Notes: a model not told the origin generated them from the sequence alone. Positions 1-9,369 are shown, numbered from the stretch's first letter. The stretch: 64,000 nt of DNA from Pseudoxanthomonas suwonensis (GCF_000972865.1 NZ_CP011144.1:2728001-2792000), one strand, 5' to 3'. Made by a program: numbers and translations.

Positions 1-251
1 AGAATGTTAGCGCTATCAATGTGTGCGGCCTGCCCGGATGGCAGCCGCTGCGATGCGAACAGGCGAAAGCCCGTTTCACGTCGTTGCTACAGGGCTTCCG
101 ATTCGATTTTTCTGCCGGCGACCATCGTAGTAACCGGCATAGCAGGGACGGACGCAGTTCTGTCCGGTTGTACAGGTCGTCGACTGCGGCCTGCAAAAGC
201 CCCGGCCAGGGGATACATCCACAAATCGAAGCATGAGGGGAGGGTAGGCAG

Positions 252-3200
252 ATGAGTAGTCGCAGGTCGCGGTGTCCCGCGCTGTCAGGCAAGGGCAAGC
301 GTTTCAGCTTCAAGTCGAAGGCGATGTTCACCATCGTCGGTGGCGTCATCATCATCAATCCCGCGTTCGCACAGGATCCGCAGCAGGACGATCCGACCAC
401 GCTGGACACGGTCGTGGTCACCGGCATGCGCAGCAGCCTCGACCAGGCGATGAATATCAAGCGCGATACGGCGGGCATCGTCGACGCGATCAGTGCCGAG
501 GACATCGGCAAGTTCCCCGACACCAACCTGGCCGAGGCGTTGCAGCGCATCACCGGTATCTCGATCGAACGCCGCGACGGCGAAGGCGCGCAGGTCACCG
601 CGCGCGGCTTCAGTTCCACCTTCAACCTGGTCACGCTCAACGGCCGCCAGATCCCGGGTGCCGACGGCTTCGGCAGTGGTGGCCTTGAAATCGGCGGCGT
701 CGGCTCGGGTACCCGCGGCTTCAACTTCGCGCAGCTGGCTTCCGAGGCGATCAGCGGCGTCACCGTGTTCAAGACCGGTCGCGCCAGCGCGCCCAGCGGC
801 GGCATCGGCGCCACCATCGACATCCTCACCGCCCGTCCGTTCAACCACGCCGGCGGCGAGATCGTGGCCAGTGCCGGCGCCAAGGCCGTTTCCGACCATT
901 CGCAGACGCTGGGCAACGACACCACGCCCGAGGTCTCAGGCATCTTCAGCTACGCCAACCCGGACAAGACCTGGGGCGTCGGCGTCAACGCCAGCTACCA
1001 GAAGCGCCACGGTGGTTCGGTGCAGGCCACGGAGAACACCTGGAACGTCGCCCGCTGGTCCGGCACCGATTCGCGCCTGCGCCCGGGTGCCGTGGTCGAG
1101 AACGCGCCGGCTATCGGCCAGCTCTACTCCATGCCCAACGACCTGCGCTACGCGTTCTCGGACTTCACGCGCGAGCGCGTCAACGGCCAGGCGGTGCTGC
1201 AGTTCGCCCCGTCCGACGCCTTCACCTTCACCCTGGACTACACCTACTCGACCAACGAGATCGCCCAGGACCGCGGCGAGCAGACCATGTGGCTGCAGAA
1301 CAGCCTCAGCCACGTGACCTTCGACGGCAACACCCAGGTCGCCACGCCGGTCTACATCCGCGACATCGCCGGCGGCGGCAAGGACTTCGGCTTCGAGCAG
1401 CAGCGCGACGAGCAGAAGTACAAGCTGGGTTCGCTGGGCCTGAACGCGCGCTGGGACGTCAACGACCGCTTCGCGCTGACCTTCGACGCGCACAACACCA
1501 AGGTCGACAGCCGGCCGAACGACCCGATCACCGGCGGCAGTTCCACCGCCTTCAGCTTCGCCGGCCTGGCCCCGAACCGCACGGTCAACAACTGGACGCA
1601 GGAATACTGGTTCAACAGTGGCCTGCCGATCATGAAGAACACGCTGTTCCCGACCACCGCCGACGCCCTGGCCAATACCAACGGCGTGGCCAACCCGGCT
1701 TTCGCCCCTGAGCAGCTGGGTTCGCAGATCCTGCGCATCTGGTCCACGCGCCAGGACAGCGAGGTCAAGCAGGGCAGGATCGACGGCACGCTGGACTTCG
1801 ACAACGGCCGTTTCCTGTTCGGCGTCGATTCGTCGAAGACTTCGATGCGGCGACTGAACGTGGACGGCCACGCCCACCTGATGACCCTGGGCAACTGGGG
1901 TGCGGGCGATGCCGGCCAGGTTCCGGGCATGACCGATCTGCTGAGCCGGTTCAGCATCGTCGACCTGTTCAAGGACTACAACACGACGGACGCGCCGCGC
2001 GCGGCATGGCGCGGTCAGGCCAGCGCGCTGGCCAAGTGGGCCGAGGAAGCCTGCAACAACGGCAGCGCGCCGGCCTCGTGGCCGGAGTGCGACCGGGTCA
2101 GTTCCCGGGTGCGCACGGTGTACGACCAGAACAACATGATCGAGGAGAAGACCAACGCGGTATACGTGCAGTGGGAGCAGGACGCCACGCTCGGCAGCAT
2201 GCAGACCTACACCGTCATCGGCCTGCGCTACGAGGAGACCGACATCGAGTCGACCTCGGTCATCCAGGTCCCGAGCGCCATCCGCTGGATGTCCAACAAC
2301 GACTTCGTCATCGTGCGTTCGGACGAGGCGATGCCGTTCGCAGAGACGGCCAGCTACAACTATCTGCTGCCCAACCTGGACTTCAGCATCGATTTCACCA
2401 GTGACCTGAAGGGCCGCTTCTCGGCCAGCAAGACCATCGCCCGGCCGCCGTACGGCAACCTGTATGCCGGCCCGAACCCCGGCGCACCCAGTGGCTCGAT
2501 CCTGTTCGGCGAGCAGTTCCGCGGGACGGGCGGTGCCCAGAATCCGTCGCTGCTGCCGCTGGAGTCGCAGAACCTCGACCTGGGCCTGGAGTGGTACTTC
2601 GCCCCGTCCAGCTTCGTCGGCGTGACCTACTGGAACAAGCGGGTCAAGAACTTCATCGGCAACACCGTGATCCGCGAGAACCTGTACGGCATCACCGACC
2701 CCACCTCCGGCCCGGATGCTCGGGCGGCGCTGGACTTCCTCAACAGTGCGGCCTGCACCAGCCAGGTTACCGCGGCGGGCAATGACCCGCTGGAAGGCTG
2801 CACGGGCAACTACACCACGCTGTTCACCGCGCTGGCGATGCTGCGAAACGCCGGTGCCACCGGCGGCCTGGCGGCCTACAACGGCAGCAATGCCCAGGTC
2901 CTCGACATGGAGGAACGCTTCGACATCTTCGGCGCCGCCGGCGACCCGCTGTACGAGTTCGACGTGAACCGTCCGATCAACCAGCGATCCGCCAGGCTGC
3001 ACGGCTGGGAAATCGGCGGCCAGTACTTCTTCGGCGAAAGCGGCTTCGGCATCCTGGCCAACTACACCATCGTCAAGGGCGATGTGGGCATCGACCGGGC
3101 GGCCGATCCGGGCGCCAACGTGTTTGCATTGACCGGCCTGAGCGACACCGCCAACGCGGTGCTGATGTACGAGAACTATGGCTGGTCGGCTCGCCTGGCC

Positions 3201-3452
3201 TGGAACTGGCGCGACGAGTATCTCCTGCAAGCGAACCAGAACGGCAACAACCGCAACCCGTACTTCGTCGAGGCGTACTACCAGTACGACCTGAGCGTGT
3301 CGTACCGGTTCACCGACAACTTCGCGGTATCGTTCGAGGCGATCAACCTCACCGGCGAGGACGTGCGCTGGCACGCCCGCACCGAGAACCAGCTGGTCCG
3401 CCTGCTCGACCAGTCGCCGCGCTACATGGTGGGTGTCCGCTACACCTTCTGA
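252..3452 (+). CDS. TonB-dependent outer-membrane receptor
   Basis: Outer-membrane beta-barrel receptor that imports a ligand using TonB energy; the ligand is unknown. The 1066-residue product starts with a long basic signal peptide ending in a hydrophobic stretch and NPAFA, so cleavage is expected after about residue 40. A TonB-box-like DTVVVTG lies at about 52-58, followed by a plug domain (ISAEDIGKFPDTNLAEALQR region and an ARGF motif) and a barrel that ends in the aromatic C-terminal residue (VGVRYTF). The chosen ATG has a purine-rich AGGGGAGGG just upstream. The 251 bases before it hold no supportable gene. A strong terminator follows at 3496. Length and the downstream SapC/halogenase genes match the receptor type common in Xanthomonadaceae and Caulobacterales. 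Confidence 0.95.
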   Translation: MSSRRSRCPALSGKGKRFSFKSKAMFTIVGGVIIINPAFAQDPQQDDPTTLDTVVVTGMRSSLDQAMNIKRDTAGIVDAISAEDIGKFPDTNLAEALQRITGISIERRDGEGAQVTARGFSSTFNLVTLNGRQIPGADGFGSGGLEIGGVGSGTRGFNFAQLASEAISGVTVFKTGRASAPSGGIGATIDILTARPFNHAGGEIVASAGAKAVSDHSQTLGNDTTPEVSGIFSYANPDKTWGVGVNASYQKRHGGSVQATENTWNVARWSGTDSRLRPGAVVENAPAIGQLYSMPNDLRYAFSDFTRERVNGQAVLQFAPSDAFTFTLDYTYSTNEIAQDRGEQTMWLQNSLSHVTFDGNTQVATPVYIRDIAGGGKDFGFEQQRDEQKYKLGSLGLNARWDVNDRFALTFDAHNTKVDSRPNDPITGGSSTAFSFAGLAPNRTVNNWTQEYWFNSGLPIMKNTLFPTTADALANTNGVANPAFAPEQLGSQILRIWSTRQDSEVKQGRIDGTLDFDNGRFLFGVDSSKTSMRRLNVDGHAHLMTLGNWGAGDAGQVPGMTDLLSRFSIVDLFKDYNTTDAPRAAWRGQASALAKWAEEACNNGSAPASWPECDRVSSRVRTVYDQNNMIEEKTNAVYVQWEQDATLGSMQTYTVIGLRYEETDIESTSVIQVPSAIRWMSNNDFVIVRSDEAMPFAETASYNYLLPNLDFSIDFTSDLKGRFSASKTIARPPYGNLYAGPNPGAPSGSILFGEQFRGTGGAQNPSLLPLESQNLDLGLEWYFAPSSFVGVTYWNKRVKNFIGNTVIRENLYGITDPTSGPDARAALDFLNSAACTSQVTAAGNDPLEGCTGNYTTLFTALAMLRNAGATGGLAAYNGSNAQVLDMEERFDIFGAAGDPLYEFDVNRPINQRSARLHGWEIGGQYFFGESGFGILANYTIVKGDVGIDRAADPGANVFALTGLSDTANAVLMYENYGWSARLAWNWRDEYLLQANQNGNNRNPYFVEAYYQYDLSVSYRFTDNFAVSFEAINLTGEDVRWHARTENQLVRLLDQSPRYMVGVRYTF

Positions 3453-3495
3453 AGAACCCCCGGAGATGTACTTCCAGGCTTGGTGATGATTGGCC

Positions 3496-3527
3496 GGGAC
3501 CGCTGCTCAGGCAGCGGTCCCTTTTTT
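3496..3527 (+). terminator. Intrinsic terminator after the TonB-dependent receptor
   Basis: Perfect 11-bp stem GGGACCGCTGC / GCAGCGGTCCC with loop TCAG, directly followed by six T. It lies 43 bases after the receptor stop and 112 bases before sapC, so it separates or attenuates the receptor transcript from the halogenase genes. Confidence 0.88.
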
Positions 3528-3638
3528 CTGGGCCTGGCGGCGCGCGGGCGGGCTTGCGGGAGCGGCGGGTTTCTGGAATCGTCGCCAGCAGGGCCGGCGC
3601 ATCCGCGCACCGGATTTCGAACCACCGATGGAGCCGAA

Positions 3639-4394
3639 ATGGCCCGATACCAACTGCTGAACAACGTCGCGCACAAGGACCTGCGCGTCTCCACCCGTTT
3701 CGGCACCGAATTCGGCGACAGCCTCGGCATGGTCCAGGCCTTCCCGACCGAATTCGCCGAACTCCAGCGCGAGTACCCGATCTTTTTCCGCCAGGGCACC
3801 GACGGCGAATTCCAGGCCGTGGCCCTGCTCGGCTTCGACCACCACGAGAATCTGTTCCTGCAGGGCGGCGGATGGAACGCCTCCTACCTGCCGGGCGCGA
3901 TCGCCCGCGGGCCGTTCCTGATCGGTTTCCAGGAACAGGAGGTCGACGGCCAGCTGCGCACCGAGCCGGTCATCCACGTCGACCTCGACCATCCGCGCGT
4001 GATCACCGGGCAGGGCGAGCCGGTGTTCCTGGGCCACGGTGGCAACAGTCCCTACCTGGAACACATCATCGACGTGCTGCGCGGCATCAACGACGGCGTG
4101 CAGGCCGGCCAGGCCATGTTCGCCGCGTTCCAGGCGCTGGAACTGATCCAGCCGATGAGCCTGGACGTGCGCTTCGACGACAGCCACGGCGTGAACCTGA
4201 CCGGGCTGTACGGCATCGACCGCGAGCGCCTGGCCGCGCTTGATCCGGCATCGCTGCACGAGCTGCACCGGTCCGGCTGGCTGGAGGGCGCCTACCTGGT
4301 GCTGGCCTCGCTGTACAACATGCGCCGGCTGATCGCCGAAAAGCAGCGCCGCCTGCGCGAACAGGACGCGGCCGGGCAGGGGCGGGCGGCCTGA
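3639..4394 (+). CDS. SapC family protein
   Basis: 251-residue protein resembling the SapC family (named after a Campylobacter S-layer-associated gene); biochemical function is not established. The start MARYQLLNNVAHKDLRV is chosen because an upstream in-frame extension would run through the terminator at 3496, and a GGAG lies just before this ATG. The sequence contains the family-typical PTEFAELQREYPIFFR region and a GLYGIDRERL segment near the C-terminus. No signal peptide or membrane segment is visible. It is followed after 4 bases by the cupin-like gene, so the two are almost certainly co-transcribed. Linkage to a TonB receptor and a halogenase is a recurrent arrangement. Confidence 0.85.
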   Translation: MARYQLLNNVAHKDLRVSTRFGTEFGDSLGMVQAFPTEFAELQREYPIFFRQGTDGEFQAVALLGFDHHENLFLQGGGWNASYLPGAIARGPFLIGFQEQEVDGQLRTEPVIHVDLDHPRVITGQGEPVFLGHGGNSPYLEHIIDVLRGINDGVQAGQAMFAAFQALELIQPMSLDVRFDDSHGVNLTGLYGIDRERLAALDPASLHELHRSGWLEGAYLVLASLYNMRRLIAEKQRRLREQDAAGQGRAA

Positions 4395-4398
4395 GGCG

Positions 4399-5421
4399 AT
4401 GTTCGACCGGCTGGCCAGCGTGCGCGTGCTCGAGGGCTGCAGCCCGGATGCGCTGCCGCTCGCGAAACTGCTGGAGGACGGCCTGCCCACCGTGCTCAAG
4501 GGCCTGGCGCGCGACTGGAGCCTGGTGCGCGCCGGCCTGGAGTCGCCGCAGGCGGCGATGGACCACCTGCGCGCGCACTACGACGGCCGCCCGGTGACCT
4601 ACTCCTGGGGCGAGCCGGCCACCGCCGGGCGCCCGTTCTACAACGCCGGTTTCACCGCGCTGAACTGCGAGGTGCGGCGCGGCGGCCTGGACCAGGTGCT
4701 CGACGGGCTGGCCTCTTACCTGGACGACCCGCGGCCGCCGACCTTCTACGTGGCCTCGCTGCTGGTGGACACCTGCCTGCCCGGGCTGCGCGCCGGCAAC
4801 GACCTGGATTTTGCCGCCCAGGGCGTGGACGCGCCGCCGGCGATCTGGATCGGCAACCGGGTCACCGCCTCGTGCCACTACGACGCGCCCAACAACATCG
4901 CCTGCTGCGCGGTGGGGCGGCGTCGCTTCACCGTGTTCCCGCCGGAGCAGATCGGCAACCTGTACCCGGGGCCGCTGGAGCCCACGCCCGGCGGCCAGGC
5001 GGTGAGCGTGGTCGATTTCTCGGCGCCGGACTTCGAGCGCTACCCGCGCTTCCGCCAGGCGCTGGAAACGGCGCAGACGGTGGTGCTGGAACCGGGCGAC
5101 GCGATCTTCATCCCGAGCATGTGGTGGCACCACGTGCAGGGGCAGGACCCGTTCACCGTGCTGGTGAACTACTGGTGGACCAGCATGCCGGCGTGGGTCC
5201 CCACGCCGATGCACGCGCTGTACCACGCGCTGTGGACGATCCGCGACCGGCCCGAACGGGAGAAGCAGGCCTGGCGCGAGGTGTTCGAGTACTACGTGTT
5301 CGGTCCCGCGGACCGGGCCGGCGCGCACCTGCCCGAACCGGCGCGCAACATCCTGGGGCCGTTCGACGAAACGATGGCGCGGCGGATGCGGGCGCTGCTG
5401 ATCGGCAAGCTCAACCGCTGA
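4399..5421 (+). CDS. Cupin-like (JmjC-type) oxygenase
   Basis: 340-residue protein with a JmjC/cupin-like fold as found in Fe(II)/2-oxoglutarate hydroxylases. An HxD pair (HYD, H160 and D162) is followed by VGRRRFTVFPPEQ, typical of the JmjC-like family, and by a late histidine in WWHHVQG (about H244/H245), giving a complete two-His/one-Asp iron site. The substrate is unknown. The gene begins 4 bases after sapC, so it belongs to the same operon as SapC and probably the halogenase downstream. The residue pattern suggests a catalytically competent enzyme, but hydroxylase activity is inferred from family membership. Confidence 0.85.
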   Translation: MFDRLASVRVLEGCSPDALPLAKLLEDGLPTVLKGLARDWSLVRAGLESPQAAMDHLRAHYDGRPVTYSWGEPATAGRPFYNAGFTALNCEVRRGGLDQVLDGLASYLDDPRPPTFYVASLLVDTCLPGLRAGNDLDFAAQGVDAPPAIWIGNRVTASCHYDAPNNIACCAVGRRRFTVFPPEQIGNLYPGPLEPTPGGQAVSVVDFSAPDFERYPRFRQALETAQTVVLEPGDAIFIPSMWWHHVQGQDPFTVLVNYWWTSMPAWVPTPMHALYHALWTIRDRPEREKQAWREVFEYYVFGPADRAGAHLPEPARNILGPFDETMARRMRALLIGKLNR

Positions 5422-5547
5422 GGACCGGCGCGCCGGGCGCGGCCGGTTCCGGCGGCAAGGATAGGGGGCGTCCCGGGGCATGGTGCCGGGCGCCGGGAAG
5501 GCCCGCCATGGATCTCCGTGGCGGATTCGACGAGAGGGGAGACCGTT

Positions 5548-7140
5548 TTGGAGAACAACCGGATTCGCAGGGTCGTGATCGCCGGCGGCGGCACCGCCGG
5601 CTGGATCGCCGCGTGCGCGCTGACCCACCAGTTCCGCGACCTGCTCGACATCACCCTGGTGGAGTCGGAGCAGATCGGCACCGTCGGCGTGGGCGAGTCG
5701 ACGATCCCGACCATCCGCACCTTCCACCGGCTGCTGCAGATCGACGAGCGCGAATTCCTCAGCTCGGTGGCCGGCAGCTTCAAGCTCTCGATCTCGTTCG
5801 AGAACTGGAAGCGCCCGGGCGACCACTACTTCCATCCGTTCGGCACCACCGGGATGAACACCTGGTCGTGCGACTTCCACCAGTTCTGGCTGGAGAGCCT
5901 GCGCCGGGGCATGAAGTCGGAGCTGGGCGACTACTGCCTGGAAACCGTGGCCTCGCGGGTGCAGCGCTTCGCCATCTTCGACCCGGCCGGTGCGAGTACC
6001 CAGGAGTGGTCGATGCGCTGGGTCCAGTCGCCGACCTCGCTGGAGCGCGCCGACGTCAGCTACGCCTACCACTTCGACGCGGCGCTGTACGCCGCCTTCC
6101 TGCGCCGCAAGTGCGAGGGCCGCGGCCTGACCCGGGTCGAGGGCAAGATCCGCGAGGTGCGGCAGGATCCCGAGAACGGCTACATCCGGGCGCTGGTGAT
6201 GGAGGACGGCCAGGTCGTCGAGGGCGACCTGTTCATCGACTGCACGGGCTTCCGTGGCCTGCTGATCGAGCAGACCCTGAAGACCGGCTACGAGGACTGG
6301 AACAACTGGCTGCCCTGCAACCGCGCGGTGGCGATGCAGATCGAGTCGGTCGAGCCGCCGGTGCCCTACACCCGCGCCATCGCCCACGAGGCCGGCTGGC
6401 GCTGGCACATCGCCCTGCAGCACCGCGTCGGCTGCGGCTGGGTGTTCTCCAGCGCGCACATGTCCGACGACGAGGCCGCGGCCAAGCTGGCGGCCGCCAA
6501 CAACAATGCGCCGGTGGTGCGCGAGCCGTGGATCGTGCCGTTCCGGACCGGGCGCCGGCTCAAGGTCTGGAACAAGAACGTGGTCTCGCTGGGCCTGGCC
6601 AGCAGCTTCATCGAGCCGCTGGAGTCGACCAGCATCCACCTGACCCTGAGCGCGGTGACCCGGCTGGTGCAGATGTTCCCGTTCGCCGGCATCGACGATG
6701 CCAACGTCGACCGCTACAACGACGTCAGCCGCGACGAGCTCGAGCACGTGCGCAACTTCATCATCCTGCACTACCACCTCAACCAGCGCGACGAACCGCT
6801 GTGGCGCGAGTGCCGCGAGATGAAGCTGCCCGACGATCTTGCCCAGCGCATCCAGCTGTTCCGCGACACCGCCTATGCCTGGCAGGGCGAGGACGAGCTG
6901 TTCCGGCTGGATTCGTGGACCCACGTGATGCTGGGCCAGGGCGTAGTCCCGCGCGAGCACCATCCGCTGACCCGCGGGCTGGGCGACACGGACATGGCGC
7001 GGCTGTTCGAGGCGGTGCGCCAGCCGATCAACCGCATGGTCGCGGCGATGCCCTCGCACGAGGACTTCCTCAAGCGCTACTGCCCGGCCGATCCGTCGGT
7101 GTGGAACCTGCGCCGGGCCCCGGCGCAGACCGGGGCCTGA
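5548..7140 (+). CDS. Tryptophan-halogenase-family flavin-dependent enzyme
   Basis: FADH2-dependent halogenase family member, 530 residues from the TTG at 5548. This start is preferred over GTG 5518 because GAGAGGGGAG sits at ideal distance before it and because it places the catalytic lysine at K79, as in PrnA/RebH. Visible motifs: FAD-binding GGGTAGW (13-19), GVGESTIPT, FKLSISFENW with K79, WRWHIA (284-289; canonical WxWxIP, here Ala replaces Pro), and SSFIEPLEST with the glutamate at about 356. Relatives next to TonB receptors (BrvH/Xanthomonas type) act on free indole in vitro; the natural substrate is unknown. It could halogenate or hydroxylate a ligand of the receptor. Confidence 0.9.
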   Translation: MENNRIRRVVIAGGGTAGWIAACALTHQFRDLLDITLVESEQIGTVGVGESTIPTIRTFHRLLQIDEREFLSSVAGSFKLSISFENWKRPGDHYFHPFGTTGMNTWSCDFHQFWLESLRRGMKSELGDYCLETVASRVQRFAIFDPAGASTQEWSMRWVQSPTSLERADVSYAYHFDAALYAAFLRRKCEGRGLTRVEGKIREVRQDPENGYIRALVMEDGQVVEGDLFIDCTGFRGLLIEQTLKTGYEDWNNWLPCNRAVAMQIESVEPPVPYTRAIAHEAGWRWHIALQHRVGCGWVFSSAHMSDDEAAAKLAAANNNAPVVREPWIVPFRTGRRLKVWNKNVVSLGLASSFIEPLESTSIHLTLSAVTRLVQMFPFAGIDDANVDRYNDVSRDELEHVRNFIILHYHLNQRDEPLWRECREMKLPDDLAQRIQLFRDTAYAWQGEDELFRLDSWTHVMLGQGVVPREHHPLTRGLGDTDMARLFEAVRQPINRMVAAMPSHEDFLKRYCPADPSVWNLRRAPAQTGA

Positions 7141-7156
7141 GCGGACCGCGCGCGCC

Positions 7157-7858
7157 ATGGTCATCGAGCCGCACCCCGGCATCCGCGTCCAGCGTCTGGC
7201 CCTCGGCGAGGAAGGCGCGCCGCTGCTGGTGATCGACCAGCTGGTGGCGGATCCGGAGCGGCTGGTGCGCAAGGCCGCGCGCTCGCAGTTCAGCCCGCAG
7301 GGAGCGATGTTCCCGGGCATCCGCGCACGCGCGCCGCTGTCCTACGAGGCGTTCCTGGAGCGGCTGGTCCGGCCGCTGCTGGACGAGGTCTTCGGCCTGC
7401 CGCCGCAGGTGCGGCTGGCCTTCCCGATGTGCCACTACTCGCTGGTGACCCAGGCGCCGGAGAAGCTGGCGTTCCTGCAGCGGATCCCGCACATCGACTC
7501 GGCCACCGGCCGCGGGCTGGCCACGGTGCACTACCTGTTCCACGGCCACTGGGGCGGCACCGCGTTCTATCGGCACCGCAGCACCGGCTTCGAGTACGTG
7601 GACGAGGGACGCGAGTTGGCCTACTTCACCCGGCTCGAGCAGGAAAGCCGCAGCGCCGATGCGCCGGAGGCGGGCTACATCGGCGAGGACACGGCGCTGT
7701 TCGAGCGGATCGGCAAGGTCGACGGCGTGTTCAACCGGATGGTGGTGTACCGGCGCAACTCGCTGCACTCGGGCACGGTCGACAACGCCAACGTGCCGCC
7801 GCCGGACCCGCTGGCGGGGCGGCTGTCGATCAACAGCTTCATCGACGTGTTCCTGTGA
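7157..7858 (+). CDS. DUF6445-like protein, possible 2OG-Fe(II) oxygenase
   Basis: 233-residue protein that usually accompanies SapC, cupin and tryptophan-halogenase genes. I recognise it as DUF6445-like from its context and sequence. It has PHIDS (H112, D114), LHSG (H204) and a later arginine in GRLSIN (R222), an order that matches the iron and 2-oxoglutarate ligands of 2OG-Fe(II) oxygenases. The segment YLFHGHWGGTAFYRHRSTG also resembles such enzymes. There is no signal peptide. It begins 16 bases after the halogenase stop, so it is probably co-transcribed. The oxygenase function is inference from the residue pattern only. Confidence 0.75.
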   Translation: MVIEPHPGIRVQRLALGEEGAPLLVIDQLVADPERLVRKAARSQFSPQGAMFPGIRARAPLSYEAFLERLVRPLLDEVFGLPPQVRLAFPMCHYSLVTQAPEKLAFLQRIPHIDSATGRGLATVHYLFHGHWGGTAFYRHRSTGFEYVDEGRELAYFTRLEQESRSADAPEAGYIGEDTALFERIGKVDGVFNRMVVYRRNSLHSGTVDNANVPPPDPLAGRLSINSFIDVFL

Positions 7859-7964
7859 ACGGCGTGGATCGCAGCGGCGTCGCAGCGCTACCATGCCATG
7901 GGCCGGCCGGGTGGGACATCGCCGGGGGCTTCCCCGCGACCTGCCGTTCGGAAGGAGAGCGCGC

Positions 7965-9227
7965 TTGAACGCCACCTTGCTGCTGCTGGTACAACTGGTG
8001 GTGATCCTGGTCGCGGCGCGGCTGTGCGGCGCGGTGCTGCGGCGGTTCGGCCAGCCGCCGGTGATCGGCGAGATGATGGCCGGCCTGCTGCTCGGCCCGA
8101 TCGTGTTCGGCGCGTGGCTGCCGGAACTGCATGCGGGCCTGTTCGCCAAGTCCTCGCTGCCGGCGCTCTCCGGCCTGGCGACGCTCGGCGTGGCCCTGTT
8201 CATGTTCATCGTCGGCGCCGAACTGCGCGCCCCGGAGGGCAGCCGCGCGCAGGTGCGGGCGGCCACGTCGATCGGCCTATTCGGGATTGTCCTGCCGCTC
8301 GCGCTCGGCCTGGCGATCGCGCCGTTCCTGTACCCGTCCTTCGCGCCCGGGGGCGTGGCGTTCTGGCCGTTCGCGCTGTTCATCGCCGCGGCGATGTCGG
8401 TCACCGCCTTCCCGGTGCTCGCGCGCATCCTCAAGGACCGCAACCTCACTTACAGCACGCCGGGCCGGCTGGCGCTGAGCGCGGCGGTGATCGACGACGG
8501 CTGCGTCTGGATCTTCCTGGCGGTGGTGCTGGCGCTGGCCGGCGGCGGTTCGCCGGCGGGCGTGGCGCTGGCCATCGGCGGCGGGCTGGCGCTGGTCGCG
8601 GTGGTGTTCCTCGTGCTCAAGCCGATCTATGCGCGGCTGCTGCGTCCGGCCACGGCCGCGGGCGACCCGGCGGCGTCCTCGTTCCTGTGGGTGCTGGTCG
8701 GCGTGCTGGGTTGTGCGGCGTTCGCCGAATGGATCGGCCTGCATGCGGTGTTCGGCACCTTCCTGTTCGGCGTGTGCCTGCCGCGCGACGACCGCCTGCT
8801 GCATTTCCTGGCGCGGCGCATCGAACCGCTGGCGGTCACGTTGCTGATGCCGGTGCTGTTCGCCCTCGCCGGCCAGAACACGACGCCGGAGGCGTTCGCG
8901 GGGGCCGGCATCGGTGCATTCGGGCTGATCCTGCTGGCCGCGATCCTGGGCAAGGTGGTCGGCTGCGCCACCGGGGCGCGGCTGAGCGGCTACGGCTGGC
9001 GCGACAGCCTGGCGGTGGGCTCGCTGATGAATGCGCGCGGGCTGATGGAGCTGATCGTGATCAAGATCGGCTTCGACGCCGGGCTGATCGGGCCGGAGCT
9101 GTTCACGATGCTGTTCGCGATGACGCTGGTGACGACGGTGATGGCTTCGCCGCTGTTGAGCTTGTTTTACCGCGGGGGCCGGGATGCGCGGGCAGGCGGC
9201 GCGGCGGAGTTGCGTCGGAGTCCGTGA
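7965..9227 (+). CDS. Cation:proton antiporter (Kef/CPA2 type)
   Basis: 420-residue integral membrane protein of the monovalent cation:proton antiporter-2 family. The chosen TTG at 7965 is preceded by GGAAGGAGA at good spacing and starts directly at the first membrane segment (LLLLVQLVVILVAARLCG). Typical CPA2 features are visible: RRFGQPPVIGEMMAGLLLGP, ALFMFIVGAEL, a helix with SVTAFPVLARILKDR, and a C-terminal MNARGLMELIVIKIG. There is no C-terminal RCK/TrkA-N domain, so it is the short form without nucleotide-binding regulation. It lies 106 bases after the halogenase cluster with its own ribosome-binding site and is probably functionally separate. Confidence 0.92.
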   Translation: MNATLLLLVQLVVILVAARLCGAVLRRFGQPPVIGEMMAGLLLGPIVFGAWLPELHAGLFAKSSLPALSGLATLGVALFMFIVGAELRAPEGSRAQVRAATSIGLFGIVLPLALGLAIAPFLYPSFAPGGVAFWPFALFIAAAMSVTAFPVLARILKDRNLTYSTPGRLALSAAVIDDGCVWIFLAVVLALAGGGSPAGVALAIGGGLALVAVVFLVLKPIYARLLRPATAAGDPAASSFLWVLVGVLGCAAFAEWIGLHAVFGTFLFGVCLPRDDRLLHFLARRIEPLAVTLLMPVLFALAGQNTTPEAFAGAGIGAFGLILLAAILGKVVGCATGARLSGYGWRDSLAVGSLMNARGLMELIVIKIGFDAGLIGPELFTMLFAMTLVTTVMASPLLSLFYRGGRDARAGGAAELRRSP

Positions 9228-9240
9228 AGGGAAAAATGCC

Positions 9241-9369
9241 GTCGTCCCCGCGAAGGCGGGGACCCAGTGACTTTGCTGTTGGCCGTGCTGGGCTTGCCTG
9301 TTATTTCGCTTTCTATGGGAAGCAACAGCAGGAGCCAAGTCACGGGATCCCCGCCTACGCGGGGATGAC
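9241..9369 (+). repeat. Inverted pair of GTCATTCCCGCGAAGGCGGG-type repeats
   Basis: Two diverged copies of the widespread proteobacterial extragenic repeat in inverted orientation: GTCGTCCCCGCGAAGGCGGG...CCCAGTGACTTTGC at 9241-9275 and its inverse AAGTCACGGGATCCCCGCCT... at about 9336-9369. The element sits between the 3' ends of the antiporter and ettA, which converge. It can fold into a long imperfect hairpin and may serve as a bidirectional mRNA end. Confidence 0.75.

Noticed and set aside
4..255. Short open frame before the receptor
   Set aside because: No recognisable protein, and it runs into the receptor's ribosome-binding site and start.
936..3374. Long minus-strand open frame opposite the TonB receptor
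   Set aside because: It is a shadow of GC-rich coding sequence: composition is Ala/Arg/Val/Gly-biased with no recognisable domain, and the plus strand has a complete receptor.
3480..3638. Upstream in-frame extension of sapC
   Set aside because: It would translate through a perfect terminator hairpin; the ATG at 3639 has GGAG and the family start.
4087..7320. 1077-codon minus-strand open frame over the cupin and halogenase genes
   Set aside because: It covers three well-supported plus-strand genes and has a low-complexity His/Arg/Ala-rich translation without motifs.
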